Assembly: GCA_946405785.1 (NCBI GenBank)
Contig: CAMJIH010000003.1
Span: forward strand, 1-55,631
Length of the DNA stretch: 55,631 nt
From: an uncultured bacterium
GTDB taxonomy: Bacteria > Patescibacteriota > Gracilibacteria > Absconditabacterales > Absconditicoccaceae
Direction of reading: 5' to 3'
The first letter of the stretch is position 1. Each line of letters starts with the position of its first letter. The position numbers and the translations under genes are program-made. Below are positions 22,265-33,925 of the stretch, piece after piece. The notes beneath the pieces are model-generated. The model was not told the DNA's origin, ran no database searches, and saw only the letters and a program-made list of their open reading frames with translations.

Positions 22265-23437
22265 TTATTCGATTACTTTTGTAACAACTCCAGCACCAAC
22301 AGTTCTACCTCATTCTCTAATAGCGAATCTCAAACCTTCTTCCATAGCAACTGGATAGATTAATTCAACAATAATCTTAGCATTGTCACCAGGCATAATC
22401 ATTTCAACTCCTGGAGCTAATTCAATATTTCCTGTAACATCAGTAGTTCTCAAGAAGAATTGAGGTCTATAACCACTCATGAATGGAGTATGTCTTCCTC
22501 CTTCTTCCTTTTTAAGTACATATACTTCAGCTTCGAACTTTTTAAATGTCTTAACTGTTCCAGGAACACAAAGTACTTGTCCTCTTTCAATAGAATCTTT
22601 ATCAACACCTCTAAGAAGAAGTCCAACGTTCATTCCAGATTCAGCTTCTGGGAATTGTTTATGGAACATTTCAATACCAGTAACAACAGTCTTCAAAGGA
22701 TCAGATCCTAAACCAAGAAGTTCAAGTTCATCATTCATTTTAACAATACCTCTTTCAATTCTACCTGTAGCAACAGTACCTCTACCTTTAATAGAGAATA
22801 CATCTTCAACTGGCATCAAGAAAGGTTTTGCGTTATCTCTTTCTGGAAGAGGAATATAATTATCCAATGCGTCGAACAAATCCCAAATAGGTTTTGCACA
22901 AGCTTCATCAGTTGGATTTTCAACAGCCTTTAGAGCAGATCCTCTAATGATTGGACAATCTCTATCATATCCTTCTTTTCAAAGAAGATCTCTAATTTCT
23001 TCTTCAACTAAGTCGATCATTTCAGGATCATCAACCATATCACACTTGTTTAAGAAAACAAGAATCTTTGGTACATTTACTTGTCTTGCAAGAAGAACAT
23101 GTTCTCTAGTTTGAGGCATAGGTCCATCTGTAGCAGCAACAAGAAGAATAGCACCATCCATTTGAGCAGCTCAAACGATCATGTTCTTTACATAATCAGC
23201 ATGCCCTGGACAATCGATATGTGCATAGTGTCTGTTTTCTGTTTCATATTCTACGTGTCTTGTAGCAATAGTAATACCTCTTGCTTTTTCTTCTGGAGCG
23301 TTATCGATTTGATCGTACGCTGTGAATTCTGCAAACCCTTTAGTAGCTGCAACAGCTGTAAGAGCAGCAGTCAATGTTGTCTTACCGTGATCAACGTGAC
23401 CAATAGTTCCAACATTTACGTGTGGTTTAGTAGCCAT
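22265..23437 (-). CDS. tuf: elongation factor Tu
   Basis: [26 protein letters not shown]...[35 protein letters not shown]...[19 protein letters not shown]. Confidence 0.97.
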
Positions 23438-23518
23438 AGTAATTGTGTTTTAATAAACTAAAAGTTAAACATAGCTAATGTATATAAGAATTTGCTATTC
23501 AATTTCAAGCGGATTCTC

Positions 23519-23579
23519 AAAAAAAAAGTTGATTTTGATCATTTGGCAGATCTCATCAAGGCGATAAGCCACCAACTTT
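23519..23579 (-). promoter_or_regulatory. structured leader or terminator/attenuator between tRNA-Pro and tuf
   Basis: AAAGTTGGT...ATCAACTTT 9-bp closing stem, two inner hairpins (GGC-TTATC-GCC and TTGAT...ATCAA), then a T-run on minus strand. Confidence 0.55.
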
Positions 23580-23669
23580 CTTTCAAAACCCTTTCTCCAG
23601 ATATTAACCAAGTCAAAGCAAGGCAATATATCCAAAGATTTTTATTTCAGCATTTTTCTTATTCTAATA

Positions 23670-23743
23670 TCGGGAACGCGGGACTCGAACTCGCGACCTC
23701 TTGGTCCCAAACCAAGCGCTCTAGCCATCTGAGCTAGTTCCCG
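23670..23743 (-). tRNA. tRNA-Pro(UGG)
   Basis: Anticodon loop TTTGGGA; acceptor CGGGAAC/GTTCCCG. Confidence 0.92.
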
Positions 23744-23752
23744 TAAGAATGG

Positions 23753-23826
23753 TGGGCGTGGGTGGACTCGAACCACCGACCTCACCCTTATCAGAGGTGC
23801 GCTCTAACCGCCTGAGCTACACGCCC
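23753..23826 (-). tRNA. tRNA-Ile(GAU)
   Basis: Anticodon loop CTGATAA; acceptor GGGCGTG/CACGCCC. Confidence 0.92.
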
Positions 23827-23837
23827 ATCCTTACAAG

Positions 23838-23912
23838 TGGTGCCAAGAGGCAGAATCGAACTGCCGACACAAGGCTTTTCAGGCCTCTGCTCTACCACTG
23901 AGCTACCTTGGC
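23838..23912 (-). tRNA. tRNA-Phe(GAA), 3' CCA encoded
   Basis: Anticodon loop CTGAAAA; GCCAAGGTAGCTC...CTTGGCACCA. Confidence 0.92.
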
Positions 23913-24070
23913 ATCAAAAGATAGCAAGAGCCTTTATATAAAAATGGAATCTAATTGCAAGTGTTTTTATTAGAAATTATATAACATACAAAAACAAATC
24001 CACAAAAACAATAAATAAGGATTAATAAAAAAATCAAAAAGTACACCCCTATTTATCAAGAACCAAAAAT

Positions 24071-24241
24071 CTAAAATCCATCAAATCTTGAATTATTCAT
24101 ATTAGAATATGATGATGACATATCACCAAGATAATTAAAATTAATAAGATCGTACCGATTAATACTTCAAGAATACAATCAATAACAAAGATATATTAAT
24201 GCAAGAATAAGCACCCATTTAAAAAAAGTCTTCATTTTCAT
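24071..24241 (-). CDS. small single-helix membrane protein, 56 aa
   Basis: MKMKTFFKWVLILALIYLCYGLYSGSINRYDLINFNYLGDMSSSYSNMNNSRFDGF; TAG stop. Confidence 0.45.
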
Positions 24242-24302
24242 AATGAATGATAAAAGCAAAAAAAATATACAAATCTGTTTTAAAAAATCAAAAACAAAAA
24301 AT

Positions 24303-24330
24303 AAAAAAAGAGACCCATAGGTCTCTTTCT
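24303..24330 (-). terminator. intrinsic terminator downstream of ppdK
   Basis: AGAGACC TAT GGGTCTCT TTTTTT on minus strand. Confidence 0.8.
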
Positions 24331-24344
24331 TGTATTAAAGATAA

Positions 24345-26978
24345 TTAATTACTTTCTTTAATAGCAGCTTGAGCAGCAGCCAATCTAGCAACTGGAACTC
24401 TATAAGGAGAACAAGATACGTAATCTAATCCAACCTTATGACAGAATTCAATAGTTGTAGGATCTCCTCCATGTTCTCCACAGATTCCTAAGTGGATATC
24501 AGGACGAGTTGCTCTTCACATTTCAGCAGCCATCTTAACTAATTTTCCAACTCCAACTTGATCAAGTTTTTGGAATGGATCATTCTCATAGATTTTCTTA
24601 TCATAGTAAGCTCATAAGAATTTACCAGCATCATCTCTTGAGAATCCAAATGTCATTTGAGTCAAGTCATTAGTACCAAATGAGAAGAATTCAGCCTCTT
24701 TAGCAATTTCATCAGCAGTTAATGCAGCTCTAGGGATTTCAATCATAGTACCAACATGGTATTTCATTTGAACACCAGCAGCAGCAATAACTTCATCAGC
24801 TGTAGCACAAACTACATCTTTAACATATTTTAATTCCTTAACTTCACCTACCAATGGAATCATAATTTCAGGTTCAATAGCTTTACCAATTCTCTTAGAT
24901 ACAGCAATAGCAGCTTTAATAACAGCTCTTGTTTGCATCTTAGCAATTTCAGGATAAGTTACAGCCAAACGACATCCTCTGTGACCCATCATTGGGTTAA
25001 ATTCATGAAGAGAAGATATAATAGCTTTAATTTGATCTACAGACTTTCCTTTAGTCTTAGCTAATTCTTCAATATCCCTTTCTTCTGTAGGAACAAATTC
25101 ATGCAAAGGAGGATCTAAGAAACGGATAGTAACATTGTATCCATCCATAGCTTCGTATAATTTTTCGAAGTCACCTTGTTGCATTGGTTCAAGTTTATTA
25201 AGAGCAGATTCTCTTTCTTCAACCGTATCAGAACAAATCATTTCTCTGATAGCTCCAATTCTATCTGGTTCGAAGAACATATGCTCTGTTCTACAAAGAC
25301 CAATACCTTCAGCTCCTAATTCTTTAGCTTTAGCAGCATCTGTAGGAGTATCAGCATTAGTTCTAACCTTTAATCTTCTATATTTATCAGCCCAAGCCAT
25401 GATTCTACCAAAATCTCATGATACAGTAGCTTCAACAGTTGGAATAGCTCCATCATAGATGTTTCCAGTAGTACCATCAATAGAGATTACATCTCCTTCA
25501 TGATATTCTTTACCACCTAATTTGAATACTTTATTTTCTTCATCCATTACCATTTCTGTACATCCAGAAACACAACATTTACCCATACCACGAGCAACTA
25601 CAGCAGCGTGAGATGTTCTACCTCCACGTCCTGTTAAGATACCTTGAGATGCTTTCATTCCAACGATATCTTCTGGAGAAGTTTCAAGTCTTACAAGAAT
25701 AACTTTTTCTTTCCTTGAAGCCCATTCTTCAGCATCCTCAGCTGAGAATACAACTTTACCACAAGCAGCTCCTGGAGAAGCACCTAATGCTTTACCTATA
25801 GGTTGAGCATCTTTTAATGCTTGAGGATCAAATGTTGGGTGAAGTAATGTATCTAAGTTACGAGGATCAATCATAGCAACAGCTTCTTTTTCAGATCTCA
25901 TACCTTCATCAACTAAATCACAAGCAATCTTAATTGAAGCTTGTGCAGTTCTTTTACCATTACGAGTTTGAAGCATATATAGTTTACCATGTTCAACAGT
26001 AAATTCCATATCTTGCATATCTCTATAATGTTTTTCAAGTGTAGCACATACATCTACAAATTGTTTGAATGCTTCAGGGAATTTTTGTTCCATTTCTGTA
26101 ATATGCATAGGAGTTCTAACTCATGCTACTACATCTTCTCATTGAGCGTTAGTCAAGAATTCTCCAAAAAGACCTTTAGCACCTGTAGCTGGATCTCTTG
26201 TGAAAGCAACTCCAGTACCACAATCATCTCACATATTACCAAATGCCATAGATTGTACATTTACAGCAGTTCCCCATGAATAAGGAATATCATTATCTCT
26301 TCTATAAACATTAGCTCTTGGATTATCCCATGATCTGAATACAGCCTTAATAGCTCCCCAAAGTTGTTCAATAGGATCAGAAGGGAAATCATTACCAATC
26401 TTGTCCTTATATTCAGCCTTGAATTGTCTAGCTAATTCTTTCAAATCATCAGCAGTAAGCTCAACATCAAGTTTTACTCACTTTTCTTCCTTCATTTTGT
26501 CGATAAGTAATTCGAAGTATTTTTTACCAACTTCCATTACTACATCAGAATACATTTGGATAAATCTTCTATAGCAATCCCAAGCCCATCTAGGGTTTCA
26601 AGATTTAGTAGCTAATACTTCAACTACGTCTTCATTTAATCATAGGTTCAAAATTGTATCCATCATACCTGGCATAGAAGCTCTAGCACCAGAACGAACA
26701 GAAACTAAAAGAGGATTTTCTTTGTCTCCGAATTTTTTACCAGTGATTTGTTCTAGCTTTGCGATGTACTCAGTTACTTCAGCTTTAATGTCGTTATTAA
26801 TTTCTCTACCATCTTCATAGTATTGAGTACAAGCTTCTGTAGTAATAGTGAATCCTTGAGGAACTGGCAAACCGATATTTGTCATCTCTGCTAGATTAGC
26901 ACCTTTACCACCAAGAAGTTCTCTCATGTTTGCGTTACCCTCACTAAAAAGGTATACGTACTTTTTTGTTCCTGGCAT
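24345..26978 (-). CDS. ppdK: pyruvate, phosphate dikinase
   Basis: [42 protein letters not shown]...[26 protein letters not shown]...[11 protein letters not shown]. Confidence 0.96.
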
Positions 26979-27273
26979 ATCTTTTTGTCTAATTAAAATA
27001 AAACAAATCTATATTAGGATTCTAGTCACACTTTTCAAGTTATTTTCAAAGAATATCGACAAACTTGCCAAATATTAAGGAGAACAGTGGTTTTCCGATT
27101 CAATATATGTCAAAAAAATATTAAAAAATAGACACAGATAATGACATAGAGCATGACAAATTTATAGACACATATATATTATTATCTTCGACACAAGAAA
27201 CAGACAACAAAAAATTATTGATTTCACAAAGAAGCTCTATATTATATGTTGTAATTTAGACAATAGATGACCC

Positions 27274-28068
27274 ATGAATAAAAAACAAATAAAAGAATTA
27301 CAAAATACTATACTTTCACGATATTACAAAGAATGAAGAAAATTGCCACGAAGATTGACTCAAGACCCATACGCTATCCATATTTCTGAAGTAATGTCAC
27401 AACAAACTCAAGTTGATCGCGTCATACCATATCGAAATAAACGGATAAAAGATATACCTAATTATAATACATTAGCAAATTTACCAAAAATAGAACTATT
27501 ATCATATTGGTCATGATTATGATTCAACTCTAGAGCAATAAGACTACAAGAATGCGCAAAAAAAATCATAGAAGAATATAGTTGAACGTTACCAGAAAAC
27601 AAAGAAGAACTTTTGAGATTACCATGAATATGACCATATACGGCAAGTGCTATATGTGCATTTTCTCGAAACTTACCAGAACCAGTTATTGATACCAATA
27701 TAAGAAGAGTGCTGATATTTTTACTAAAATTGCCAGAAGATATATCATATAATGAACTAGAAAGAATAGCAAAAGAATTAATACCAGAATGAAAAAGTAG
27801 AGACCGAAATAACGCATTAATGGATTACTGAGCAGTTCACCTCACTGCAAGAAAAACAAAAATCAAATCATTAGGAAAGCAAAGCAAATTTGAATGATCA
27901 GATAGAGAAGTAAGAGGATGGATTTTAAAACAAATCACAAAAAATAAAAAGCCCCTAAGCATCAAAAAAATCGAAGAAGAATTTCCACACAAGAATATTT
28001 CAAAAATTCTTAATGAAATGAAAAAAGAAAATCTTATAATAGAGTCTAATAAATACGTAAATATTTAA
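27274..28068 (+). CDS. MutY-like HhH-GPD DNA glycosylase lacking Fe-S cysteines
   Basis: SEVMSQQTQVDRVIPY...YWSGLGFNSRAIRL...LPGIGPYTASAICAFS...VIDTNIRRVL; C-terminal SDREVRGWILKQI. Confidence 0.85.
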
Positions 28069-28308
28069 GAGGAATTCTTAAAAAAACCAAAAATAATAAA
28101 TCATATTAAAAAGCTTATAAAAAAGGATTTCTCGATTTAAAATTTCAAAAAATCAGGCTTTATTTTGTTTTACTCACCCAAAAATCGAGTAATAACACTA
28201 GACACGAACAAACAAAAAAACAATTTTTACATTTTCTCTTGAAATTGTATAGGAATTTCATATATATCTATTCACTGTGTTTTTATTATTTAGTTTTCTT
28301 GGAAAATA

Positions 28309-28731
28309 ATGCCAACGATTAATCAACTTATTAAAAAGTGAAGGACAAAGAAAACTTTTAAGTCAAAGGCTCCTGTATTACAATTTGGAGTAAACAAACT
28401 TAAAGGAAATAAAAAGGTAGCTCAACCTGCTCCATTTAAGAGAGGTGTTTGCCTTAAAGTATCAGTTATGGGTCCTAAAAAACCTAATTCAGCTCAGAGA
28501 AAATTTGCTAAAGTAAGACTTTCAAATGGTGCGGAAGTTTTGGCATATATTCCTGGAGAAGCTCATTCTTTACAAGAGCACAGCGTTGTACTTGTTAGAG
28601 GATGAAGAGTAAAGGATTTACCATGAGTAAGATACCATATCGTAAGAGGAAAATACGATGCTAATGCTGTTGCTAACAGAAAGCAAAGTAGATCATTATA
28701 TGGTGCTAAAAGACCTAAAGATGCTAAATAG
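28309..28731 (+). CDS. rpsL: 30S ribosomal protein S12
   Basis: [24 protein letters not shown]...[59 protein letters not shown]. Confidence 0.97.
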
Positions 28732-28762
28732 TATTTTTTAATTTTGTATTTTGTTATTCCCT

Positions 28763-29218
28763 ATGGCAGTAATTAAAAATAAAGCTTTGGATACATTTGA
28801 TTATGAAGAAAAGCTTATTAACTTCATCATGAAACATGGTAAAAAAAGTGTTGCAAAAAAGATTTACGCTGACACATTAAAAGATATTAAAGCAAGTTGA
28901 CATATGAATCCATCTGTTGTTGTAAGAACTGCAATTGAAAATGCTTCTCCAACAATAATGATTAAGTCAAAAAGAATTTGAGGAGCTGTATATCAAGTTC
29001 CAGTAGAAGTAAAAGCTGATAAAAGATTCTTTTTTGCTACAAAATGGATTCTTGATGCTGCAAGATCTAAGAGCGGAAAACCTATGTATAAGAGATTATC
29101 TGAAGAACTTTTAGCTGCATACTCTAATCAAGGAGCTGCTGTTAAAAAGAAGGAAGAAGCTCATAGAATGGCTGAAGCCAACAAAGCATTTGCTTATATG
29201 GCAAAATATATTAACTAA
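28763..29218 (+). CDS. rpsG: 30S ribosomal protein S7
   Basis: [59 protein letters not shown]. Confidence 0.95.
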
Positions 29219-29255
29219 TTTGTTTGAAACTTTATTTTTGTTCCCTTAATTAAAA

Positions 29256-29522
29256 ATGTGAGATACTAACGGAAGAAAAATTAAGCACTTTCTTAAAGCA
29301 TTAAATATGCATAGAAAGAAGACTGGGCTTAAAAACGAAAAGGCAGTTGATAGCTATATCGATGTTCTTAAAAAAGAAGAAAAACAAGGACAAACTGCTT
29401 GGGTAAAAAATGCTAAAATGAAAGCTGCTGCCAAACTAAAGAAATACGGTATCTGACAGCATCAAATTCAAGAAGTTCTTGATAGAAGAGGACTTTCTCA
29501 TTTATCATCTAAAATATCATAA
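29256..29522 (+). CDS. basic hypothetical protein, 88 aa
   Basis: ATG TGA start; MGDTNGRKIKHFLKALNMHRKKTGLKNEKAVDSYIDVLKKEEKQGQTAWVKNAKMKAAAKLKKYGIGQHQIQEVLDRRGLSHLSSKIS. Confidence 0.65.
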
Positions 29523-29526
29523 TTCC

Positions 29527-29673
29527 ATGGCAAGACTTAGGACTAATGCAAAGAGAAAGCTCAATAAAGCACTTACTAGAGTTGAAAAGGTAGTAGTTAT
29601 GGATGTAAGAAAAATGCTTGAGCAACAAAGAAAATGGAAAGCTAAAGTGATGAATAGCAAAGGAACCAAATAA
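29527..29673 (+). CDS. very basic small hypothetical protein, 48 aa
   Basis: MARLRTNAKRKLNKALTRVEKVVVMDVRKMLEQQRKWKAKVMNSKGTK. Confidence 0.6.
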   Translation: MARLRTNAKRKLNKALTRVEKVVVMDVRKMLEQQRKWKAKVMNSKGTK

Positions 29674-29698
29674 TTTTATTCTTGATAGATAGTACACA

Positions 29699-30079
29699 AT
29701 GAATCATGAAAGATTGAAGTATCTCTCTGATACCAATGGATATAAAATTTTGCCTGTAAAAACAGGAATGCAGATTGAACTTCACGAAAAAGTTGGAGAA
29801 GGATCTACAGAAAGAATTTGGAAGTTTAAAGGACTTGTAATTAAGGTTAAGAAACCTGGATGTGCAGATGGAACTTTCACTATTAGAGGTCTAGCTGCTG
29901 GTCAAACTATTGAAAAGGTATATCCTCTTTCTTTCCCTAAATTTGAAAAAGTTCTTCTTCTTGATGAATATAAAACTAGAAGATCTAAACTCTACTACAT
30001 TAGAGAAAAAATTGGAAAGGCTGCTAGAATGAAGAGTCAAATTGCAGCTGATAAAAGAGATACTGATTTGTTGAAATAA
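29699..30079 (+). CDS. rplS: 50S ribosomal protein L19
   Basis: KTGMQIELHEKVGEGSTERIWKFKGLVIKVKKPGCADGTFTIRGLAAGQTIEKVYPLSFPKFEKVLLL. Confidence 0.9.
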   Translation: MNHERLKYLSDTNGYKILPVKTGMQIELHEKVGEGSTERIWKFKGLVIKVKKPGCADGTFTIRGLAAGQTIEKVYPLSFPKFEKVLLLDEYKTRRSKLYYIREKIGKAARMKSQIAADKRDTDLLK

Positions 30080-30105
30080 TTTTTTAAATTTTGTCGTATG
30101 TCGTT

Positions 30106-30720
30106 ATGAAACTTACTGTTCAGGCTCGTACTGCAACTGGAAAAGCAGTTAAGGGGTTAAGAAAGGAATGACAACTTCCTGGAATCGTATATGGAAAATC
30201 ATTAGAAACTCCTGTGCTTCTTAGTTGTTTAAAGAACGATTTCATTAAAGTATATAGAGAAGCATGATATTCAACTCCTTTCGAATTAACTGGAGCTGTT
30301 AAACACTTAGTATTGTTACAAGATATGCAATTAGATCCTGTAACAGACGAAGTACTTTCTGTTGATTTCTTAGCTGTAAATCAAAACGAGAAAGTTAAAA
30401 CAATCGTTCCTGTTGTTCTTATTGGAGAATCTAAGATTGAGAAATTAAATGAAGGAAAAATTCAACTTGTTAAAGATGAAATTGAAGTTGAAGCATTCCC
30501 TCAAGATCTTCCTCATAATATTGAAATTGATATTTCTAAGATTGAATCTATTAATGATGTAATCTTCGTTAAGGATCTTGAAGTATCAAGTAAAGTTAGA
30601 ATTGTTGATGATGCAGAACAACCAATCGTTACTGTTGTTGAATTATCAGATGAAGAAGAAACTACTGCATCAGAAGAAGCAGCAGAATGAGCAACAACTG
30701 AAGCTCCTGCAGCTGAATAG
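30106..30720 (+). CDS. rplY: 50S ribosomal protein L25 (CTC/TL5 type)
   Basis: MKLTVQARTATGKAVKGLRKEGQLPGIVYGKS...DPVTDEVLSVDFLAVNQNEKVKTIVPVVLIGES. Confidence 0.9.
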
Positions 30721-30756
30721 TAAACTACTTTTATCTTTATTGTGTTATTAATAATC

Positions 30757-30945
30757 ATGGCTAGAATATGTTATTTTACAGGTAGAAAGTCTAGATCTGG
30801 ACAAACAAGATCTCACTCTATGAGAGCTTGAAAAAGACAATTTAAAGTAAATTTGATCGATAAATGGGTTAGACTTGAAGACTGAAGCAAGATTAAAGTA
30901 AAAATCAATTCAAGACTTTACAAAAAGTTTAAGGGATTTATGTAA
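30757..30945 (+). CDS. rpmB: 50S ribosomal protein L28
   Basis: [33 protein letters not shown]. Confidence 0.92.
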
Positions 30946-31028
30946 TTTTAAGGTAAAATATCTTGAAAATACATAGTAAAAAGATATATTTCATTCATTG
31001 AAAAGAATCACAAAAAACATCTTTTTGT

Positions 31029-31101
31029 GGGGTAGTAGCTCAGTCGGTAGAGCAACAGCCTTTTAAGCTGGTGGTCCTGGGTTCGATCCCCAGCTACCCC
31101 A
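31029..31101 (+). tRNA. tRNA-Lys(UUU)
   Basis: Anticodon loop CTTTTAA; acceptor GGGGTAG/CTACCCC. Confidence 0.93.
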
Positions 31102-31143
31102 AAGGTGTCAATTGTGATTTTTTTTATAGCTCCAAATTACGAT

Positions 31144-31455
31144 ATGAAAACAATTAATGAAAATTTCATATGTATCGAATGTTGAAAAGAAATAAAAAAA
31201 GCAGAAAAAACATGTAGAAACCACTGCCCTTTTTGTTTTACATCGCTTCATGTTGACTGAGAGATCCCATGAGACAGATCAACAGAATGCCACTGAAAAA
31301 TGTATCCAACATCCTATGAAATGAAAAATTGAGATTACAGAATATTATTTACTTGTACAAAATGCTGAAAAAATCATTGGAATAAAAGAGCTACAGATGA
31401 TGAAATAATTAATCTACCAGCATTAATTGAGAAATATCGTGAGAAATTCAACTAG
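31144..31455 (+). CDS. RNHCP-domain zinc-ribbon protein
   Basis: FICIECGKEIKKAEKTCRNHCPFCFTSLHVDGEIPGDRSTECHGKMYPTSYEMKNGDYRILFTCTKCGKNHWNKRATDD. Confidence 0.85.
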
Positions 31456-31544
31456 AAAAATCTTATTATTTCACTTGATACTTATTAGCAAATAGCTATA
31501 CTCTGACTATTCGGAAAAGATTTATATTTTCTAATGTGTGGATT

Positions 31545-31775
31545 ATGAAAAAAGGAATTCATGCTCAGTACTATAAAGATGTAGAAGTTAACTGCATTTG
31601 CGGAGCTAACTTCAAAATCAACACTACTGTTCCAGGTCCAATTAAAGTGGAAACTTGTTATCAATGTCATCCTGTTTTCAACAAGGATAGAGTTGTTAAA
31701 AAGCCTATTAAAGGTATGATGGAAAAATACTTAGAAAAACAAAAGAGAATTGAGGCTGCTCAACAAAAGAAATAA
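31545..31775 (+). CDS. rpmE: 50S ribosomal protein L31
   Basis: MKKGIHAQYYKDVEVNCICGANFKINTTVPGPIKVETCYQCHPVF. Confidence 0.92.
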   Translation: MKKGIHAQYYKDVEVNCICGANFKINTTVPGPIKVETCYQCHPVFNKDRVVKKPIKGMMEKYLEKQKRIEAAQQKK

Positions 31776-31823
31776 GATTACCAATAATTATTCTTGGATT
31801 TTATCGTATAGGACATTTTATAC

Positions 31824-32441
31824 ATGCTTAGAAATGTGCTTATTAAAAAATATGTAGATACCAAGGATACACAACGAATAATCGGACACAGTTCTGTGGT
31901 TTACATAAAGAAGGCAATTATAACAATTGTTCTTCTTTTTCTTCTTTATGTAATTTTTGCTGTACTTAACCAAAGTTCCCCTGCCGAATACTGGAAATGG
32001 ATTTTCTGATGTGCAGGACTAGCACTTTTCATCAAATGGGTTATTGATTTTCTTAATCTTTATCTTGATTGTTTAATCCTTTCTAAAGATAATATAACAT
32101 TTTTTCTATGGGAATGACTCTTAGAATACAAAACAGAAATATTTTCTTGGAATAAAATAAATACTATTTCTTGGAACCAAATCTGATTCCGAGACAAATT
32201 GTTTTGAAAATGAGATATTCTTATTAAACTAGAATTTGATACAGAATTTCCTTTCAATGATGTAGCACATCCTAAAAAACAAGTAAGGAAACTTATGATG
32301 TTAAAAGAAGAATTCCTTTCAAGACAAAAACAACAAGTTGAAAAAGATCTTTCCGAAGATAATGATAGATTTAATGTCCTTGTCGAAGCAATGAGTGAGG
32401 TTGTAAAAGAATATCTTGACCAAAAAACATATCCTCACTAA
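31824..32441 (+). CDS. membrane protein of unknown function, two N-terminal helices
   Basis: Intact through several TGA codons to TAA at 32439-32441. Confidence 0.7.
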
Positions 32442-32529
32442 TATTTTCAACACACGTTGAAAAGTACCTCAAAAATTTTATAATAACAGAGATAAATAGA
32501 CAAGGTATAATTTATTTCTTATCTGTTCA

Positions 32530-33903
32530 ATGTTTCATCTTCGTCTTATCAGACCACTTTTTCATTTTCTTATCATAAACGGACTCTTTTTCTTAACGTA
32601 TAAAATCAGAATGCGAACTGATCTTATACCATGAGTCCAACTTCCAATACCTTTAATTAACGCACAAGAACTTGCTATTTTTTCTTTAATATCAAGCATT
32701 TGATTTATTATAATCTGAATAATAAAAGATTTTTATTGTTTGAATAAAAGAGTTGTTAATCACTTTCAAACACTCTCAAAAACATGGATATACTGGTTTA
32801 TTAGTATTTCATTCTTATCTTATTTCTGACAAGGATTTATCTTCTTCTTTTGAATCTCAAGATTTATCATAATCTTTACATGAATTCTCAGTTACATTGT
32901 TATCTTCTTCTTTGATCAAGCACGAAGAGCTTTGGAATACAAACTACAAAAAAAATCTTGAAGAAAGATTCTTATTATATCAGACGAAACCATGGATTCT
33001 TATGATATACTAAGGACTATTAAAGATAATTTCTCACTTCCTACAGAATTCATTACTCCAAAAGATGTCGATGATACTGATTTTTGAAATTATGAAATGT
33101 GTGTTGTCGTATGAAACTTCAAAAAAGAAAAACTTCAAGATATTTTTGAAAAAACAAGATTCCATGATACAAGATTTTTCCACATCAGTGAAGGTTTCTT
33201 CCTAGAAGACGTCGTTTATAAACCAGAGATTATACAAAATATTATTGCTTTAGAATATAAACATTCAAAATTAGACTGATGGTCAATTATTGTTAAGAGA
33301 ATATTTGATTTATTGGGATCTATTTCCTGAATAATAATTCTGTCTCCTCTATTACTCATCATTGCCATAGCAATAAAAATAGACTCAAGATGACCTGTTA
33401 TTTACAAATCAAAAAGAGTCTGAACTTGATGAAAATTATTCACGTTCTTAAAATTCCGTACCATGTATACACATCTTAGTGTAGGTTATGGTGGAAAAGA
33501 AGCAGAAGAACTATATAAAAAGCTTATAAATTCAGATGCAAATACAAGAGAATGAGTTCTTCCTAAGATAGAAAACGATCCTAGAGTTACAAAAGTATGA
33601 AGATTCTTACGTAAAACTTCTCTTGATGAATTACCTCAACTCTTCTCTGTTCTAATAGGGACGATGTCTCTTGTATGACCAAGACCTCATCTAGAAAATG
33701 AAGTAGAAAAATATCAGCCATGGCAAAAAAGGTTATTAAGCATAAAACCATGAATAACATGATATGCGCAAGTGTTCTGAAGAGATTCCTTAAGCTTTGA
33801 TCAAGAAGCTAAACTAGATCTCTATTACATACAAAATCGATCCCTTCGGTTAGATATCTATGTGATAGTATGAACATTTGGAGTAATCTTTAAAGGTCGT
33901 TAA
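32530..33903 (+). CDS. bacterial sugar transferase (polyprenyl-phosphate hexose-1-phosphate transferase family)
   Basis: N-terminal TM helices; KRIFDLLGSISGIIILSPLLLIIAIAIKIDSRGPVIYKSKRVG...[38 protein letters not shown]. Confidence 0.92.
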
Positions 33904-33925
33904 TCTTTAATTAAAAATATATAAA

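Noticed and set aside
22479-22859. 126-aa plus-strand ORF (and 23081-23461 plus strand)
   Set aside because: Antisense shadows of tuf with no recognisable protein features.
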